Of a stretch of 64,000 bases of DNA, positions 54,902 through 63,726 are shown piece after piece. The translations under genes and the position numbers were made by a program. The notes below the pieces were generated by a model. That model did not search any database. It had not been told where the DNA came from and saw nothing but the letters and a program-made list of their open reading frames with translations. The DNA is from an uncultured Alphaproteobacteria bacterium (GTDB taxonomy: Bacteria; Pseudomonadota; Alphaproteobacteria; UBA2966): NCBI GenBank assembly GCA_958295725.1, contig OY282368.1, positions 1,510,001-1,574,000 on the forward strand, read 5' to 3'. Position 1 is the first letter of the stretch. Every line of letters starts with the position of its first letter.

Positions 54902-57223
54902 TCACCCGGCCAGCTCCGGCACCCTGGACCCGCTCCGTCCCCCCTTCCCGGACCCCTGGGAACGCGCGGGCTCCTCGTACTCGAAAACGATCCCGCCGTC
55001 CTCGACGTCCACGGTGACCCGTCCGCCGTTCTCGAGCTTGCCGAACAGCACCTCCTCGGACATCGGCCGCTTGACGTGTTCCTGGATGACGCGGCCGAGC
55101 GGCCGGGCGCCGAACGCCCGGTCGTACCCCTTCTCGCCCAGCCAGCGGCGGGCCGCGTCGGTGGCGGCGATCTCGACGTTGCGGTCCTGCAACTGGGCCT
55201 CCAGCTGCAACAGGAACTTGTCGACGATCCGCATCATGATCTCGGGAGTCAGGTGCGCGAAGGCGATGGTGGAATCCAGCCGGTTCCGGAACTCCGGCGT
55301 GAACAGCCGCCTGATCGCCTCCTCGTCCTCGCCCTCCCGCAACCCGCGCTCGAACCCGATGGACTGCCTGGCCATCTCCTGCGCGCCGGCGTTGGTCGTC
55401 ATGACCAGGATCGTGTTGCGGAAGTCCACCGACTTGGCGTTGTGGTCCGTCAGCTTGCCGTGGTCCATGATCTGCAACAGCAGGTTGAAGACGTCGGGGT
55501 GGGCCTTCTCGATCTCGTCGAGCAGCAGCACCGCGTGGGGATGCTGGTCGATGGCGTCGGTCATCATGCCGCCCTGGTCGAACCCCACGTATCCGGGCGG
55601 CGCGCCGATCAGGCGGGACACCGTGTGCCGCTCCATGTACTCCGACATGTCGAAGCGGACGAGCTCCACGCCCATGAGGTCGGCGAGCTGGCGCGCGACC
55701 TCCGTCTTGCCGACGCCCGTCGGACCCGAGAACAGATAGCAGCCGATGGGCTTCTCGGGTTCCCGCAATCCGGCCCGGGCCAGCTTGATCGCGCTCGCCA
55801 GGGCGCCGATCGCCTCGTCCTGTCCGAAGACCACCGCCTTCAGGTCGCGTTCGATGGTTTGCAGGACCTGCTTGTCGCTCTTGGACACCGACCGCGGGGG
55901 GATACGGGCGATCTTGGCGACGACCGTCTCCACCTCCCGGACTCCCAGCGTCTTGCGCCGCCGGTTGGCCGGCTTCAGCATCTGCGCGGCGCCGGTCTCG
56001 TCGATGACGTCGATGGCCTTGTCGGGCAGCTTGCGGTCGTGGATGTAGCGGGCCGCCAGCTCCACCGCCGAGCGGATCGCTTCCGCGGTGTAGCGGACCT
56101 TGTGATGCTCCTCGAAATAAGGCTTGAGTCCCCTGAGGATCTTGACCGCGTCCTCGACGGACGGCTCGTTGACGTCGATCTTCTGGAACCGGCGCAACAG
56201 CGCCCGGTCCTTCTCGAAGTAGCCGCGGTACTCCTTGTAGGTGGTCGATCCGATACAGCGCAGCACCCCGGCCTGGAGGGCCGGCTTCAGGAGGTTCGAC
56301 GCGTCCATCGCGCCGCCCGACGTGGCGCCCGCGCCGATGACCGTATGGATCTCGTCGATGAACAGGACGGCGCTCCCGTGGTTCTCGACCTCGGTGATCA
56401 CCGCCTTGACCCGCTCCTCGAAATCGCCGCGGTAGCGCGTTCCGGCCAGCAGCGCGCCCATGTCGAGGGCGAAGATCGTCCCGTCGGCGAGCACCTCGGG
56501 GACGTCCCCCTCGACGATGCGGCGCGCCAGACCTTCGGCGATGGCGGTCTTGCCCACGCCGGGATCGCCCACGAACAGCGGGTTGTTCTTGGACCGCCGG
56601 CAGAGGATCTGGATCGTCCGGTCGACCTCGTCCCGGCGGCCGATCAACGGGTCGATCTTCCCGTTCTCCGCCTTCTCGTTCAGGTTGACGCAGTAGGCCT
56701 TGAGGGCGTCGCCGCCCTGCTCGCTCCCGTCCTCGGCCTCGTCCTCCTTGGCGCCCCGCGCGGCGCGGTCCTCGGACATGCCGGAGACCTTCGCGACGCC
56801 GTGCGAGATGAAGCTGACCGCGTCGAGCCGGGTCATGTCCTGCTTCTGAAGGTAGTAGACCGCGTGCGATTCGCGTTCGGAGAACACGGCGACGAGCACG
56901 TTGGCGCCGGTGACCTCCTCGCGCCCCGACGACTGGACGTGTATCAACGCCCTCTGGATGACGCGCTGGAACCCCGCGGTGGGCTTGGGACCCTCGTCGT
57001 CGTCGTCGACCGGCCCGCCGAGGTCGTCGTCCAGGTGCGAGCCCAGGTCCTGGCGCAGCGTCTCGATATCGACGCCGCAGGCCCTCAGAACGGCGACGGC
57101 GTCGTTGTCTTCGGTCAAGGCCAGCAGGAGATGCTCGAGCGTCGCGTATTCGTGGCGACGCCCGCCGGCGAGCGCCAGCGCCCGGTGAAGGCTCTTCTCA
57201 AGGCTGTTCGAGAAACCCGGCAC
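54902..57223 (-). CDS. clpA: ATP-dependent Clp protease ATP-binding subunit ClpA
   Basis: This 773-residue AAA+ unfoldase works with ClpP in the cytoplasm. The N-terminal Clp-N domain ([30 protein letters not shown]) is followed by D1 with Walker A GDPGVGKT at about 217-224, and D2 with GPTGVGKT at about 500. The ClpP-docking IGF loop is near residue 621 (RQSIGFERG). Length and the absence of a long middle coiled coil distinguish it from ClpB/ClpC. The start is GTG 57223 with AAGGA upstream, one base after the clpS stop, so translation is coupled to clpS. Confidence 0.95.
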   Translation of the reverse strand: MPGFSNSLEKSLHRALALAGGRRHEYATLEHLLLALTEDNDAVAVLRACGVDIETLRQDLGSHLDDDLGGPVDDDDEGPKPTAGFQRVIQRALIHVQSSGREEVTGANVLVAVFSERESHAVYYLQKQDMTRLDAVSFISHGVAKVSGMSEDRAARGAKEDEAEDGSEQGGDALKAYCVNLNEKAENGKIDPLIGRRDEVDRTIQILCRRSKNNPLFVGDPGVGKTAIAEGLARRIVEGDVPEVLADGTIFALDMGALLAGTRYRGDFEERVKAVITEVENHGSAVLFIDEIHTVIGAGATSGGAMDASNLLKPALQAGVLRCIGSTTYKEYRGYFEKDRALLRRFQKIDVNEPSVEDAVKILRGLKPYFEEHHKVRYTAEAIRSAVELAARYIHDRKLPDKAIDVIDETGAAQMLKPANRRRKTLGVREVETVVAKIARIPPRSVSKSDKQVLQTIERDLKAVVFGQDEAIGALASAIKLARAGLREPEKPIGCYLFSGPTGVGKTEVARQLADLMGVELVRFDMSEYMERHTVSRLIGAPPGYVGFDQGGMMTDAIDQHPHAVLLLDEIEKAHPDVFNLLLQIMDHGKLTDHNAKSVDFRNTILVMTTNAGAQEMARQSIGFERGLREGEDEEAIRRLFTPEFRNRLDSTIAFAHLTPEIMMRIVDKFLLQLEAQLQDRNVEIAATDAARRWLGEKGYDRAFGARPLGRVIQEHVKRPMSEEVLFGKLENGGRVTVDVEDGGIVFEYEEPARSQGSGKGGRSGSRVPELAG

Positions 57224-57224
57224 G

Positions 57225-57557
57225 TCAGTCCTTCTCCATCGTGCATTGCAGGGGATGCTGGTTCCGGCGGGCGATATCCATCACCTGGCCGACCTTGGTC
57301 TCGGCGATCTCGAAGGTGTAGACGCCGCACACGCCGATGCCCCTCTGGTGCACGTGCAGCATGATCTGCGTCGCCTCGTCGCGGCTCTTGCGGAAGATAC
57401 GCTCGAGAACGTGCACCACGAACTCCATGGGCGTGTAATCGTCGTTCAGGAGAAGCACCTTGTACATCGAGGGCTTCTCCGTCTCGGTCCTGGTCTCGGT
57501 GACGACGATCGTCCCCGAGCCGCCGTCCCTGTCGCGGTCCGTCCCCCTATTCGACAT
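57225..57557 (-). CDS. clpS: ATP-dependent Clp protease adaptor ClpS
   Basis: The 110-residue adaptor delivers N-degron substrates to ClpA. A disordered Thr/Glu-rich N-terminus leads into the conserved core [18 protein letters not shown] (the Asn-Asp-Asp binding pocket), then the helix [22 protein letters not shown] and the C-terminal [14 protein letters not shown] 57557 gives the family length; an upstream start at 57629 adds an Arg/Gly-rich segment without support. First gene of clpS-clpA. Confidence 0.94.
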   Translation of the reverse strand: MSNRGTDRDRDGGSGTIVVTETRTETEKPSMYKVLLLNDDYTPMEFVVHVLERIFRKSRDEATQIMLHVHQRGIGVCGVYTFEIAETKVGQVMDIARRNQHPLQCTMEKD

Positions 57558-57948
57558 GGCGAGGTTCCCGCCGAACCCGGCGCGCCGGAGCCGGGGCGCG
57601 CGCCCGGCCGGTCGACCGCCGATCAACATGCAACCGGATCATCCCCTATCAAAGACCTGTTTTCGGGGTCGGCGCAAGGCCCCGAAGACGGGCGGCGTTT
57701 CCGCGTCCGCCGGTCGGAGAACCGCCGGCCGCGCCCGGACCGTCGCGCCGCGGCGCCCGGGACTCTCCCGGGACTCCATTGCGGCGCGATTGCGGCACGA
57801 TTGCGGCGCGCGAAGCGGAAATCAAGGGAATCCCATGCGATTCCCAATAAAACGCGCCTCTCCCCGAATAACGGTTGGACACGGAACCGTCCTTTTACTA
57901 GATTGTGTTGGCCGCGGAGCCCGAACGCGATCGGAGAGAGGGAATTAT
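57558..57948. promoter_or_regulatory. Intergenic region between divergent clpS and D,D-carboxypeptidase genes
   Basis: The 391-bp divergent region holds no convincing gene. On the plus strand TTGGAC (57875-57880) and TAGATT (57899-57904) with an 18-nt spacer form a plausible promoter for the carboxypeptidase gene, about 45 nt before its TTG start. A direct repeat of GATTGCGGC-type units at 57778-57808 is also visible. No clear promoter for clpS could be fixed. Confidence 0.45.
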
Positions 57949-59274
57949 TTGTTCGCGAGGCTCATAACCGCAAGGGTGTCGCGCGCGCTCGCGTTCCTGC
58001 CGCATCGCGCCGGCGGGCATACGCCCGCGGTCCGCGTTCGGAAGGTCTTCCCCCGGGCGGTTCTGGCGGCGGCGGTCGCGGCGGCGGTGGGGTCCGCCGG
58101 CTCCGAAAGCCTCGCCGCCCGCTACAAGGCCATCGTCGTCGAGGCCGATACGGGCAAGGTCCTCTATTCGAGACACGCCGACAAACGTCACTATCCGGCG
58201 TCGTTGACGAAGATGATGACCCTGTACCTCGTTTTCGAGGCTATCGAGTCCGGCAGGCTCGCCCTCGACCGGCGCGTCCGCGTCTCCCGGCGCGCGGCGG
58301 GCCAGACGCCGTCGCGACTCGGGCTGAAGCCCGGACGTTCGATCTCCGTGGAAGACGCCGTCCTGGCGATGGTCACGAAATCGGCGAACGACGCCGCGAC
58401 GGTGCTCGCCGAGGCCGTCGGCGGAACCGAGGCGAACTTCGCCAACGAGATGACGCGGACGGCGCGGCGGATCGGCATGAAGAACACGGCGTTCCGCAAC
58501 GCGACCGGGCTGCCCAACCGGCGCCAGTACAGCACGGCGCGGGACATGACGGTCCTGGCGCGGCGCCTGCGCGACGACTTCCCCCAGTACTACCACTACT
58601 TCTCGACGAGAAGTTTCAAGTGGGGAAAACGGACCTACGAGAACCACAACAAGCTGCTCAAGACCTACAAGGGCGTGGACGGGTTGAAGACCGGCTATAT
58701 CCGGGCGTCGGGTTTCAATATCGCGACCTCGGCCCGGCGCGACGGCAGGCGCGTCGTCGGCGTCGTTCTCGGAGGGCGCACGCCGGCATGGCGCAACCGC
58801 CAGATGGCGCACCTCCTGAACGTCGCCTTCGAGAGGCTGGAGACGTCGCGACGCGCGGCGAAGCGCGGAAAGGCCGGGCGGAAGGCGGTCGCGTCGGTCC
58901 GGATCCCCGCCCCGAAACCCCGGTCGTCCAAACTGGACCTGCTGAGATCGAAGCCGCCCGCGCCGGGCACGGCGGGCACGGTGGCGAGCGCGCGGGAGAC
59001 GGGCGACTGGGGGATTCAAGTGGGGGCGCACTGGGCGCACCGCGTCGCCCTGCGGCAGGTCCGGAAGGCCGTCGAGGCCCTGCCCGACCTGCCCGCGTCC
59101 GTGCGCGCCGCGGTCGAACGGGCGTCCGTGGGCTCGCGCCGACTCTACCGGGCCCGCCTGTGGGGGCTCAGCGAACGGCTGGCGCGGGACGCCTGCCGCC
59201 GGCTGGCCGCCCGCCGGCTCGCCTGCGCGCCGGTTCGGCCGAGAGGCGATCTGGTGACCGTCGCCAGCAACTGA
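57949..59274 (+). CDS. D-alanyl-D-alanine carboxypeptidase with C-terminal SPOR-like domain
   Basis: This penicillin-binding peptidase S11 has about 441 residues. A signal/anchor segment (FPRAVLAAAVAAAVGSAGSES) precedes the catalytic domain. The three active-site motifs are present: SxxK in YPASLTKMMT, SxN in TKSANDAAT and KTG in DGLKTGYIRA. The enzyme trims the terminal D-Ala from peptidoglycan stem peptides in the periplasm. A basic linker rich in Lys/Arg/Pro leads to a C-terminal SPOR-like module (GDWGIQVGAHW...RLYRARLWGL) that would bind denuded glycan at the septum. The start is uncertain: TTG 57949 follows GGAGAGAGGGA and the putative promoter; an ATG at 57835 with AAGGGA is the alternative. 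Its last 64 bp are part of the 126-bp direct repeat. Confidence 0.85.
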   Translation: MFARLITARVSRALAFLPHRAGGHTPAVRVRKVFPRAVLAAAVAAAVGSAGSESLAARYKAIVVEADTGKVLYSRHADKRHYPASLTKMMTLYLVFEAIESGRLALDRRVRVSRRAAGQTPSRLGLKPGRSISVEDAVLAMVTKSANDAATVLAEAVGGTEANFANEMTRTARRIGMKNTAFRNATGLPNRRQYSTARDMTVLARRLRDDFPQYYHYFSTRSFKWGKRTYENHNKLLKTYKGVDGLKTGYIRASGFNIATSARRDGRRVVGVVLGGRTPAWRNRQMAHLLNVAFERLETSRRAAKRGKAGRKAVASVRIPAPKPRSSKLDLLRSKPPAPGTAGTVASARETGDWGIQVGAHWAHRVALRQVRKAVEALPDLPASVRAAVERASVGSRRLYRARLWGLSERLARDACRRLAARRLACAPVRPRGDLVTVASN

Positions 59275-59336
59275 TCCCGGCACACCCGTTTCGCGCCTTC
59301 CGGCCTCACTCCCGACGGGCGACGAGAGCCGCCGCG
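59211..59336 (+). repeat. 126-bp perfect direct repeat, left copy
   Basis: This segment covers the last 64 bp of the carboxypeptidase gene, the 31-bp intergenic space and a copy of the final ~31 bp of psuG (antisense). It is identical, base for base as far as I can compare, to 61225-61350, exactly 2,014 bp away. Bases differ immediately outside both ends. Confidence 0.96.
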
Positions 59337-59348
59337 GCCGCCGGACTC

Positions 59349-59378
59349 TTGACGTCGCCGGCCGGGGGCTGGTATCGT
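59349..59378 (+). promoter_or_regulatory. Promoter of the DUF262-HEPN pair
   Basis: TTGACG (59349-59354) and TATCGT (59373-59378) are separated by 18 nt and lie 33 nt before the ATG of the DUF262 gene. They start 12 bp inside the unique insert, so the cassette brings its own promoter. Confidence 0.55.
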
Positions 59379-59410
59379 GACTTTTTACAGGCTGTGCGGC
59401 GAGGCGCGAA

Positions 59411-60607
59411 ATGGCGACCGGTGAAGACGCGGAGCGGTACGATGATTACGCCGAGGACGAAATCTGTTCCTCGGTCGAAGAGTACGACATAGCCGTCGTT
59501 CCCAGCGATTTCAACGTGATGACCTTGATGCAGCTGGTGGAAAAGGGCTGGATGCGCATCCCTGGATTCCAGCGGTATTTCGTGTGGGATTTGCTTCGGG
59601 CCTCCAAGCTCATCGAATCCCTGATTCTCGGGTTGCCGGTGCCGCAGCTGTTTCTTTACCAACAGGATCGGGACCGGAACATGCTGATCGACGGGCAGCA
59701 GCGCTTGATGTCCATCTATTACTTCAAGCAGCAGCGCTTTCCGAGGGCGGACAGGCGCGCCGATCTCCGGCGCATGTTCGACGAGACCGGCGAAATTCCA
59801 GATGACGTCCTGCGCGATGATCGTTATTTCCGGGATTTCACCCTGCGGCTGCCAGGAAGCCTGCCCGGTCGGAGGAACGAACTGAATGGCTTGAATTACG
59901 ATACCCTCGGCAGCGATCAATCCCGACTGGATATGCGGCCTGTCCGCTGCATCACCATCAAGCAGAATCGACCGTCCGACGGCGACGAGGCGATGTACGA
60001 AATATTCAACCGGCTCAACTCCGGCGGGGTGAATCTGCGGCCGCAGGAAATCCGCACCAGCATGTATCACTCGGCGTTCTACAGGATGCTCGGCGAAATC
60101 AACGGGGAGAGCGCATGGCGGACCATTCTGCAATCCTCCGACCCCGATCTGCATATGAAGGACATCGAGACCCTGTTGCGAGGGTTCGCCATGCTCGTCG
60201 ATGGCGACGAGTACCGGCCATCGATGGTGAAGTTCCTGAACAATTTCTCCAAAAAATGCGAAACCAACAAAAAGGCGTATAACCGGCAATTGAGGGAGCT
60301 GTTCATGTCTTTCCTGCGCGTGACGTCCGGCCTGCCGGAGGGTACCTTCATCAACAAGGCCAATAACCGCTTCAATATCGCTCTTTTCGAGGCCGTGTTC
60401 ACGGCGGTATGTGGAAACGCCTACCGGAAAAAGAGCATCGTTGAGGATATGCTGGACGCGGGTCGGATCGAGCAGCTGAGAACCAACGAGGAGTTCATCG
60501 CCGCCGCCCAGAAGGGTACGACACAAACGGAGAACGTAAGAACCAGGTTGCGGATCGCATCCGAAATTCTGATTCCCGGAAAGACGCGACACGGATCGAG
60601 GACGTAA
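59411..60607 (+). CDS. DUF262-domain protein (ParB/GmrS-like nuclease-NTPase fold)
   Basis: The 398-residue protein carries the DUF262 core: PGFQRYFVW at 51-59, the diagnostic DGQQR at 94-98 (LIDGQQRLMSIYYF) and FNRLNSGGVNLRPQEIR starting at 199. DUF262 is the N-terminal domain of GmrSD-type type IV restriction enzymes and of many defence proteins, where the DGQQR region binds nucleotide and may cut DNA. The C-terminal DUF1524 HNH domain of GmrSD is absent; instead a ~130-residue helical region follows. ATG 59411 has GAGG upstream. It is followed after 55 bp by a HEPN gene, so the two probably form one module. GC content is lower than that of the surrounding genes. Confidence 0.88.
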   Translation: MATGEDAERYDDYAEDEICSSVEEYDIAVVPSDFNVMTLMQLVEKGWMRIPGFQRYFVWDLLRASKLIESLILGLPVPQLFLYQQDRDRNMLIDGQQRLMSIYYFKQQRFPRADRRADLRRMFDETGEIPDDVLRDDRYFRDFTLRLPGSLPGRRNELNGLNYDTLGSDQSRLDMRPVRCITIKQNRPSDGDEAMYEIFNRLNSGGVNLRPQEIRTSMYHSAFYRMLGEINGESAWRTILQSSDPDLHMKDIETLLRGFAMLVDGDEYRPSMVKFLNNFSKKCETNKKAYNRQLRELFMSFLRVTSGLPEGTFINKANNRFNIALFEAVFTAVCGNAYRKKSIVEDMLDAGRIEQLRTNEEFIAAAQKGTTQTENVRTRLRIASEILIPGKTRHGSRT

Positions 60608-60662
60608 ACACCGGGTTGTGGATCGCATCCTGGATTCCGGCGTTTGGGAAAGGCCGACCTCG

Positions 60663-61214
60663 ATGAGCGCGAATGTCGTTGAAAGGCTGTATAAAGATTT
60701 CAATGACCTGCGCGATTTTTTACAAAATAATAACGGCGCAGAGCTGTTTGACATCGTCGATGAAAACTTCCCGAAAGCATTGCTGCTTGCGGCGGCAAGC
60801 CACTTCGAGAAACGCCTGTCGGAGGCCGTACAGGATTTCGCCAAGGAGATCACGACCGACGATCATCCTCTCGTGTCGTTGATCAAGGCCAAGGCAGTCG
60901 AACGCCAATACCACACATGGTTCCAATGGGATAAGCAGAACGCGAACGCGTTCTTCAGTTTGTTCGGTTCTTCATTCAAAGAATACGCCGAAAACGCAGT
61001 CGGACAAGACGATACATTGAACGATTCGATTCGTGCATTTCTGGAGATCGGTAGAGAAAGAAACCCGCTTGTCCACGAGGATTTCGCCGACTTCCAAATG
61101 AGCAAGACGTCAGAAGAGATCTACGAACGCTACCGGTCCGCAACCGTGTTCGTGGATTGGTTCCCGCGGGCCATCCGGGAGTTCTCGTCCACCGACGGCC
61201 AACCGGCGGCATAG
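60663..61214 (+). CDS. HEPN-domain protein (MAE_28990/RiboL-PSP-like), candidate RNase partner
   Basis: The 183-residue all-helical protein carries the HEPN active-site motif: Arg133-Asn134 and His138 in GRERNPLVHEDF (R-N-x3-H within the Rx4-6H pattern). The N-terminal helices (VVERLYKDFNDLRDFLQ, LLLAAASHFEKRLSEAVQDF) resemble the MAE_28990/MAE_18760 and RiboL-PSP HEPN groups. These are RNases of toxin or abortive-infection systems. I chose ATG 60663 (GGAAAGG upstream) over GTG 60618. The gene is directly downstream of the DUF262 gene and shares its lower GC content. The stop is 10 bp before the right direct repeat. A defence role as a two-gene system is inference. Confidence 0.82.
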   Translation: MSANVVERLYKDFNDLRDFLQNNNGAELFDIVDENFPKALLLAAASHFEKRLSEAVQDFAKEITTDDHPLVSLIKAKAVERQYHTWFQWDKQNANAFFSLFGSSFKEYAENAVGQDDTLNDSIRAFLEIGRERNPLVHEDFADFQMSKTSEEIYERYRSATVFVDWFPRAIREFSSTDGQPAA

Positions 61215-61224
61215 CCAAGGCCGT

Positions 61225-61350
61225 CCGCCGGCTCGCCTGCGCGCCGGTTCGGCCGAGAGGCGATCTGGTGACCGTCGCCAGCAACTGATCCCGGCACACC
61301 CGTTTCGCGCCTTCCGGCCTCACTCCCGACGGGCGACGAGAGCCGCCGCG
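61225..61350 (+). repeat. 126-bp perfect direct repeat, right copy
   Basis: Second copy of 59211-59336. It contains a detached duplicate of the last 64 bp of the carboxypeptidase gene and the true 3' end of psuG, which runs through it with its stop at 61320-61322. Removing one copy and the insert would regenerate a simple convergent junction between the two host genes. Confidence 0.96.
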
Positions 61351-62261
61351 AGACGGCCGGCGAGCGCCGCGTTGCTCGCCGCGAGCGCCTTGTTGCACGC
61401 GACCGTTCGCCCGCCCGACAGACGGTGCAGGGCTTCGAGGACATGGGGCGTCACGTCCGATCCGGCGACCCCCTCCTCCGCCGCCCCCGCGAGCGCCTCG
61501 CCGACCCAACGCTCCAGGTCCGCGGACGGCAGCGCCGCCTCGTCCGGCGGCGGGTTGCAGACCAGAACGCCGGACCGTAGCCCCAACGCGCGCTGGCGCG
61601 CCACCGCGGCCGCCAGACTCTCGACGTCGCCGAAGGCGTGGCGCAGGGGAATCCCGCTGGACGCCGCGTAGAAGGCCGGGAAATGGCTCGTCCCGAACCC
61701 GTAGACCGGCACGCCGAGGGATTCCAGGGCCTCGACGGTGGCGGGCAGGTCCAGGAGCGCCTTGGCGCCGCTACCGACGACGGCGACGGGCGTGCGCGAG
61801 AGAGCCAGAAGATCGGCCGAGACGTCGGGCGGCGCCCCCCGCCCCCCGATCCCCGGCGCTCCCTGCCGGCGATGGACGCCGCCCAGCCCGCCGGTGGCGA
61901 ACACGTCGATCCCGGCTTCCGCGGCCAGCGCGACGCTCGCCGAAACGGTGGTCGCCCCATGGCCGCCGCCGGCGCAGACCGCGGCGATATCGGCGATGCC
62001 GCACTTCCGCACGGCCTCGCCCCGGGCGACGGTCTCGACGGCGGCGGCGTCGAGGCCGACGCGGGCCTCCCCGGCGACGATGGCGACCATGGCGGGGACC
62101 GCGCCGGCGGCGCGCACCGATTCGGACAACGTCCGGGCCACCGCGAGATTCTCCGGATGGGGAAACCCGTGGGCGACGATAGCCGACTCCAGGGCGACGA
62201 CCGGGACGCCGGAGGCGAGCGCCCGCCGCACCTCCTCCGAGACCCTCGTCGCACCGCTCAT
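61320..62261 (-). CDS. psuG: Pseudouridine-5'-phosphate glycosidase
   Basis: The 313-residue product matches the PsuG family: VVALESAIVAHGFPHPENL, a middle VRKCGIADIAAV, DVFATGGLGGVHR and VGSGAKALLDLPATVEALESLGV. The enzyme splits pseudouridine 5'-phosphate into uracil and ribose 5-phosphate using a Lys Schiff base and a divalent metal. The usual partner kinase PsuK is not in the window. The nearby nucleoside-type ABC importer could supply the substrate, but the two are not in one operon. The gene's final 31 bp are duplicated on the other side of the DUF262-HEPN insert; the coding frame is intact. Confidence 0.93.
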   Translation of the reverse strand: MSGATRVSEEVRRALASGVPVVALESAIVAHGFPHPENLAVARTLSESVRAAGAVPAMVAIVAGEARVGLDAAAVETVARGEAVRKCGIADIAAVCAGGGHGATTVSASVALAAEAGIDVFATGGLGGVHRRQGAPGIGGRGAPPDVSADLLALSRTPVAVVGSGAKALLDLPATVEALESLGVPVYGFGTSHFPAFYAASSGIPLRHAFGDVESLAAAVARQRALGLRSGVLVCNPPPDEAALPSADLERWVGEALAGAAEEGVAGSDVTPHVLEALHRLSGGRTVACNKALAASNAALAGRLAAALVARRE

Positions 62262-62340
62262 GACGCTCCCCCCGCACCCTCGCCCGCGCCCGCGCGGGCG
62301 CCGGAACCGTCCGCCGTCGGTCCGGACCGGGACACGCGAC

Positions 62341-63726
62341 TCAGCCGGGAAGCCGGATCCCGCTCCTGGCCAACTCGGCTTCCAGGGCGGACCTGACGCG
62401 GGACAGCGCGGCCTCGTCCCGGGCCTCGCACCGCGCCACCAGCACGGCCTGCGTGTTCGAGGCGCGGAGCAGCCACCAACCGTCCTCGGACGTCACGCGG
62501 ACGCCGTCGATATCGTTTATCCGGCGGCCCTCCGACACCAGGCGGTCCCGCACCTCGGCGACGACGCCGAACTTGCGGTCGTCCGGACAGTCGAAGCGTA
62601 TCTCCGGCGTGTTGGCGAGCGTCGGAAGCCGGTCGCGCAGGGCCGCCAGGCTTTCGCCCGACCGTTCGATCGTATCGAGGAGCCTCACCGCGGCGTAGAC
62701 GGCGTCGTCGAACCCGTAATACGCGTCCGCGAAGAACAGATGGCCGGACATCTCGCCGGCCAGGGGCGCGCCGATCTCGGCCATCCTGGCCCTGATGAGA
62801 GAATGACCCGTCCGCCACATCACGGGATCGCCGCCCAGGCGCGCGATCTCGTCGAAGAGGACCTGGCTCGACTTCACGTCGGCGATCACCGTGGCGCCGG
62901 GCCGGGCCGCCAGGACGTCGCGCGCCAGCAGCGCCAGCAGCAGGTCCGCCCAGACGATGCGGCCCCGGTCGTCTATCACGCCGATGCGGTCGCCGTCGCC
63001 GTCGAGCGCGATCCCGACGTCGCGCGATCCTTCCTCGACGCACCGCCGGAGCTGCGCGAGGTTCGCCTCCACCGTCGGGTCCGGGTGGTGGGAGGGAAAC
63101 GTCCCGTCGATGTCTCCGTTGATCACGTCGTGCCGCCCCGGCAACCGGCGCGCCAGCGCCCGCACGACCTCGCCCGCCGCGCCGTTGCCCGGGTCCCAGG
63201 CGACCTTCAGCCCGCCCCGTCCGCGACAGGCCGCGGCCAGCGTTTCGACGTAGGCGTCGAACACGTCGGCGTCCTCGACCCGTCCGCCGCCGGCCCGAGG
63301 CGCGCCCGCCGCCGCGAGGTCGCCCAGTCGCCTGACGCGGTCGCCGTAGAACGGGCCGCTCCCGAGCATGAACTTGAACCCGTTGTACCCGGGCGGGTTG
63401 TGCGACCCCGTGACCATGACGCCCGCGTCCGCCCGCAGACGGTGGACCGCGAAATAGAGCATGGGCGTGGGTCCCCGGCCGACGCGCAGGACCGACGCGC
63501 CGGCCGACACCATCCCCTCGGCCAGCGCCGCCTCGAGCGCCGGCGACGTGAGCCTGCCGTCGAACCCGAGGCAGATCGCCGGCGCGGCTCCCCGGTCCGC
63601 GGCGACCGTCGCGGCGAAGGCGCCGCCGATCGCCAGCGCGTCGTCGGCGTCCAGCGTCTCGCCGACGAGGCCGCGAATGTCGTATTCGCGAACGATGGAC
63701 GGGTGAAGCGGGCGGCCCGCGGTCAC
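62341..63726 (-). CDS. Phosphomannomutase/phosphoglucomutase
   Basis: The 461-residue alpha-D-phosphohexomutase begins with LHPSIVREYDIRGLVGETL. The four active-site loops are present: phosphoserine loop TGSHNPPGYNGFK (Ser at about 104), metal loop ALDGDGDRIGV at about 238-248, sugar loop GEMSGHLFF and phosphate-binding loop RASNTQAVLV. It interconverts mannose or glucose 1- and 6-phosphates for GDP-mannose, alginate-type polymer or LPS synthesis. GTG 63726 overlaps the stop of the UDP-glucose dehydrogenase gene (GTGA), so both are one operon for nucleotide-sugar supply. Confidence 0.92.
   Translation of the reverse strand: MTAGRPLHPSIVREYDIRGLVGETLDADDALAIGGAFAATVAADRGAAPAICLGFDGRLTSPALEAALAEGMVSAGASVLRVGRGPTPMLYFAVHRLRADAGVMVTGSHNPPGYNGFKFMLGSGPFYGDRVRRLGDLAAAGAPRAGGGRVEDADVFDAYVETLAAACRGRGGLKVAWDPGNGAAGEVVRALARRLPGRHDVINGDIDGTFPSHHPDPTVEANLAQLRRCVEEGSRDVGIALDGDGDRIGVIDDRGRIVWADLLLALLARDVLAARPGATVIADVKSSQVLFDEIARLGGDPVMWRTGHSLIRARMAEIGAPLAGEMSGHLFFADAYYGFDDAVYAAVRLLDTIERSGESLAALRDRLPTLANTPEIRFDCPDDRKFGVVAEVRDRLVSEGRRINDIDGVRVTSEDGWWLLRASNTQAVLVARCEARDEAALSRVRSALEAELARSGIRLPG

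Noticed and set aside
59306..60853. Minus-strand frame of 515 codons over the DUF262 gene
   Set aside because: It ends with the last residues of PsuG only because the direct repeat copied that gene end; the rest is antisense to DUF262, which has clear motifs.
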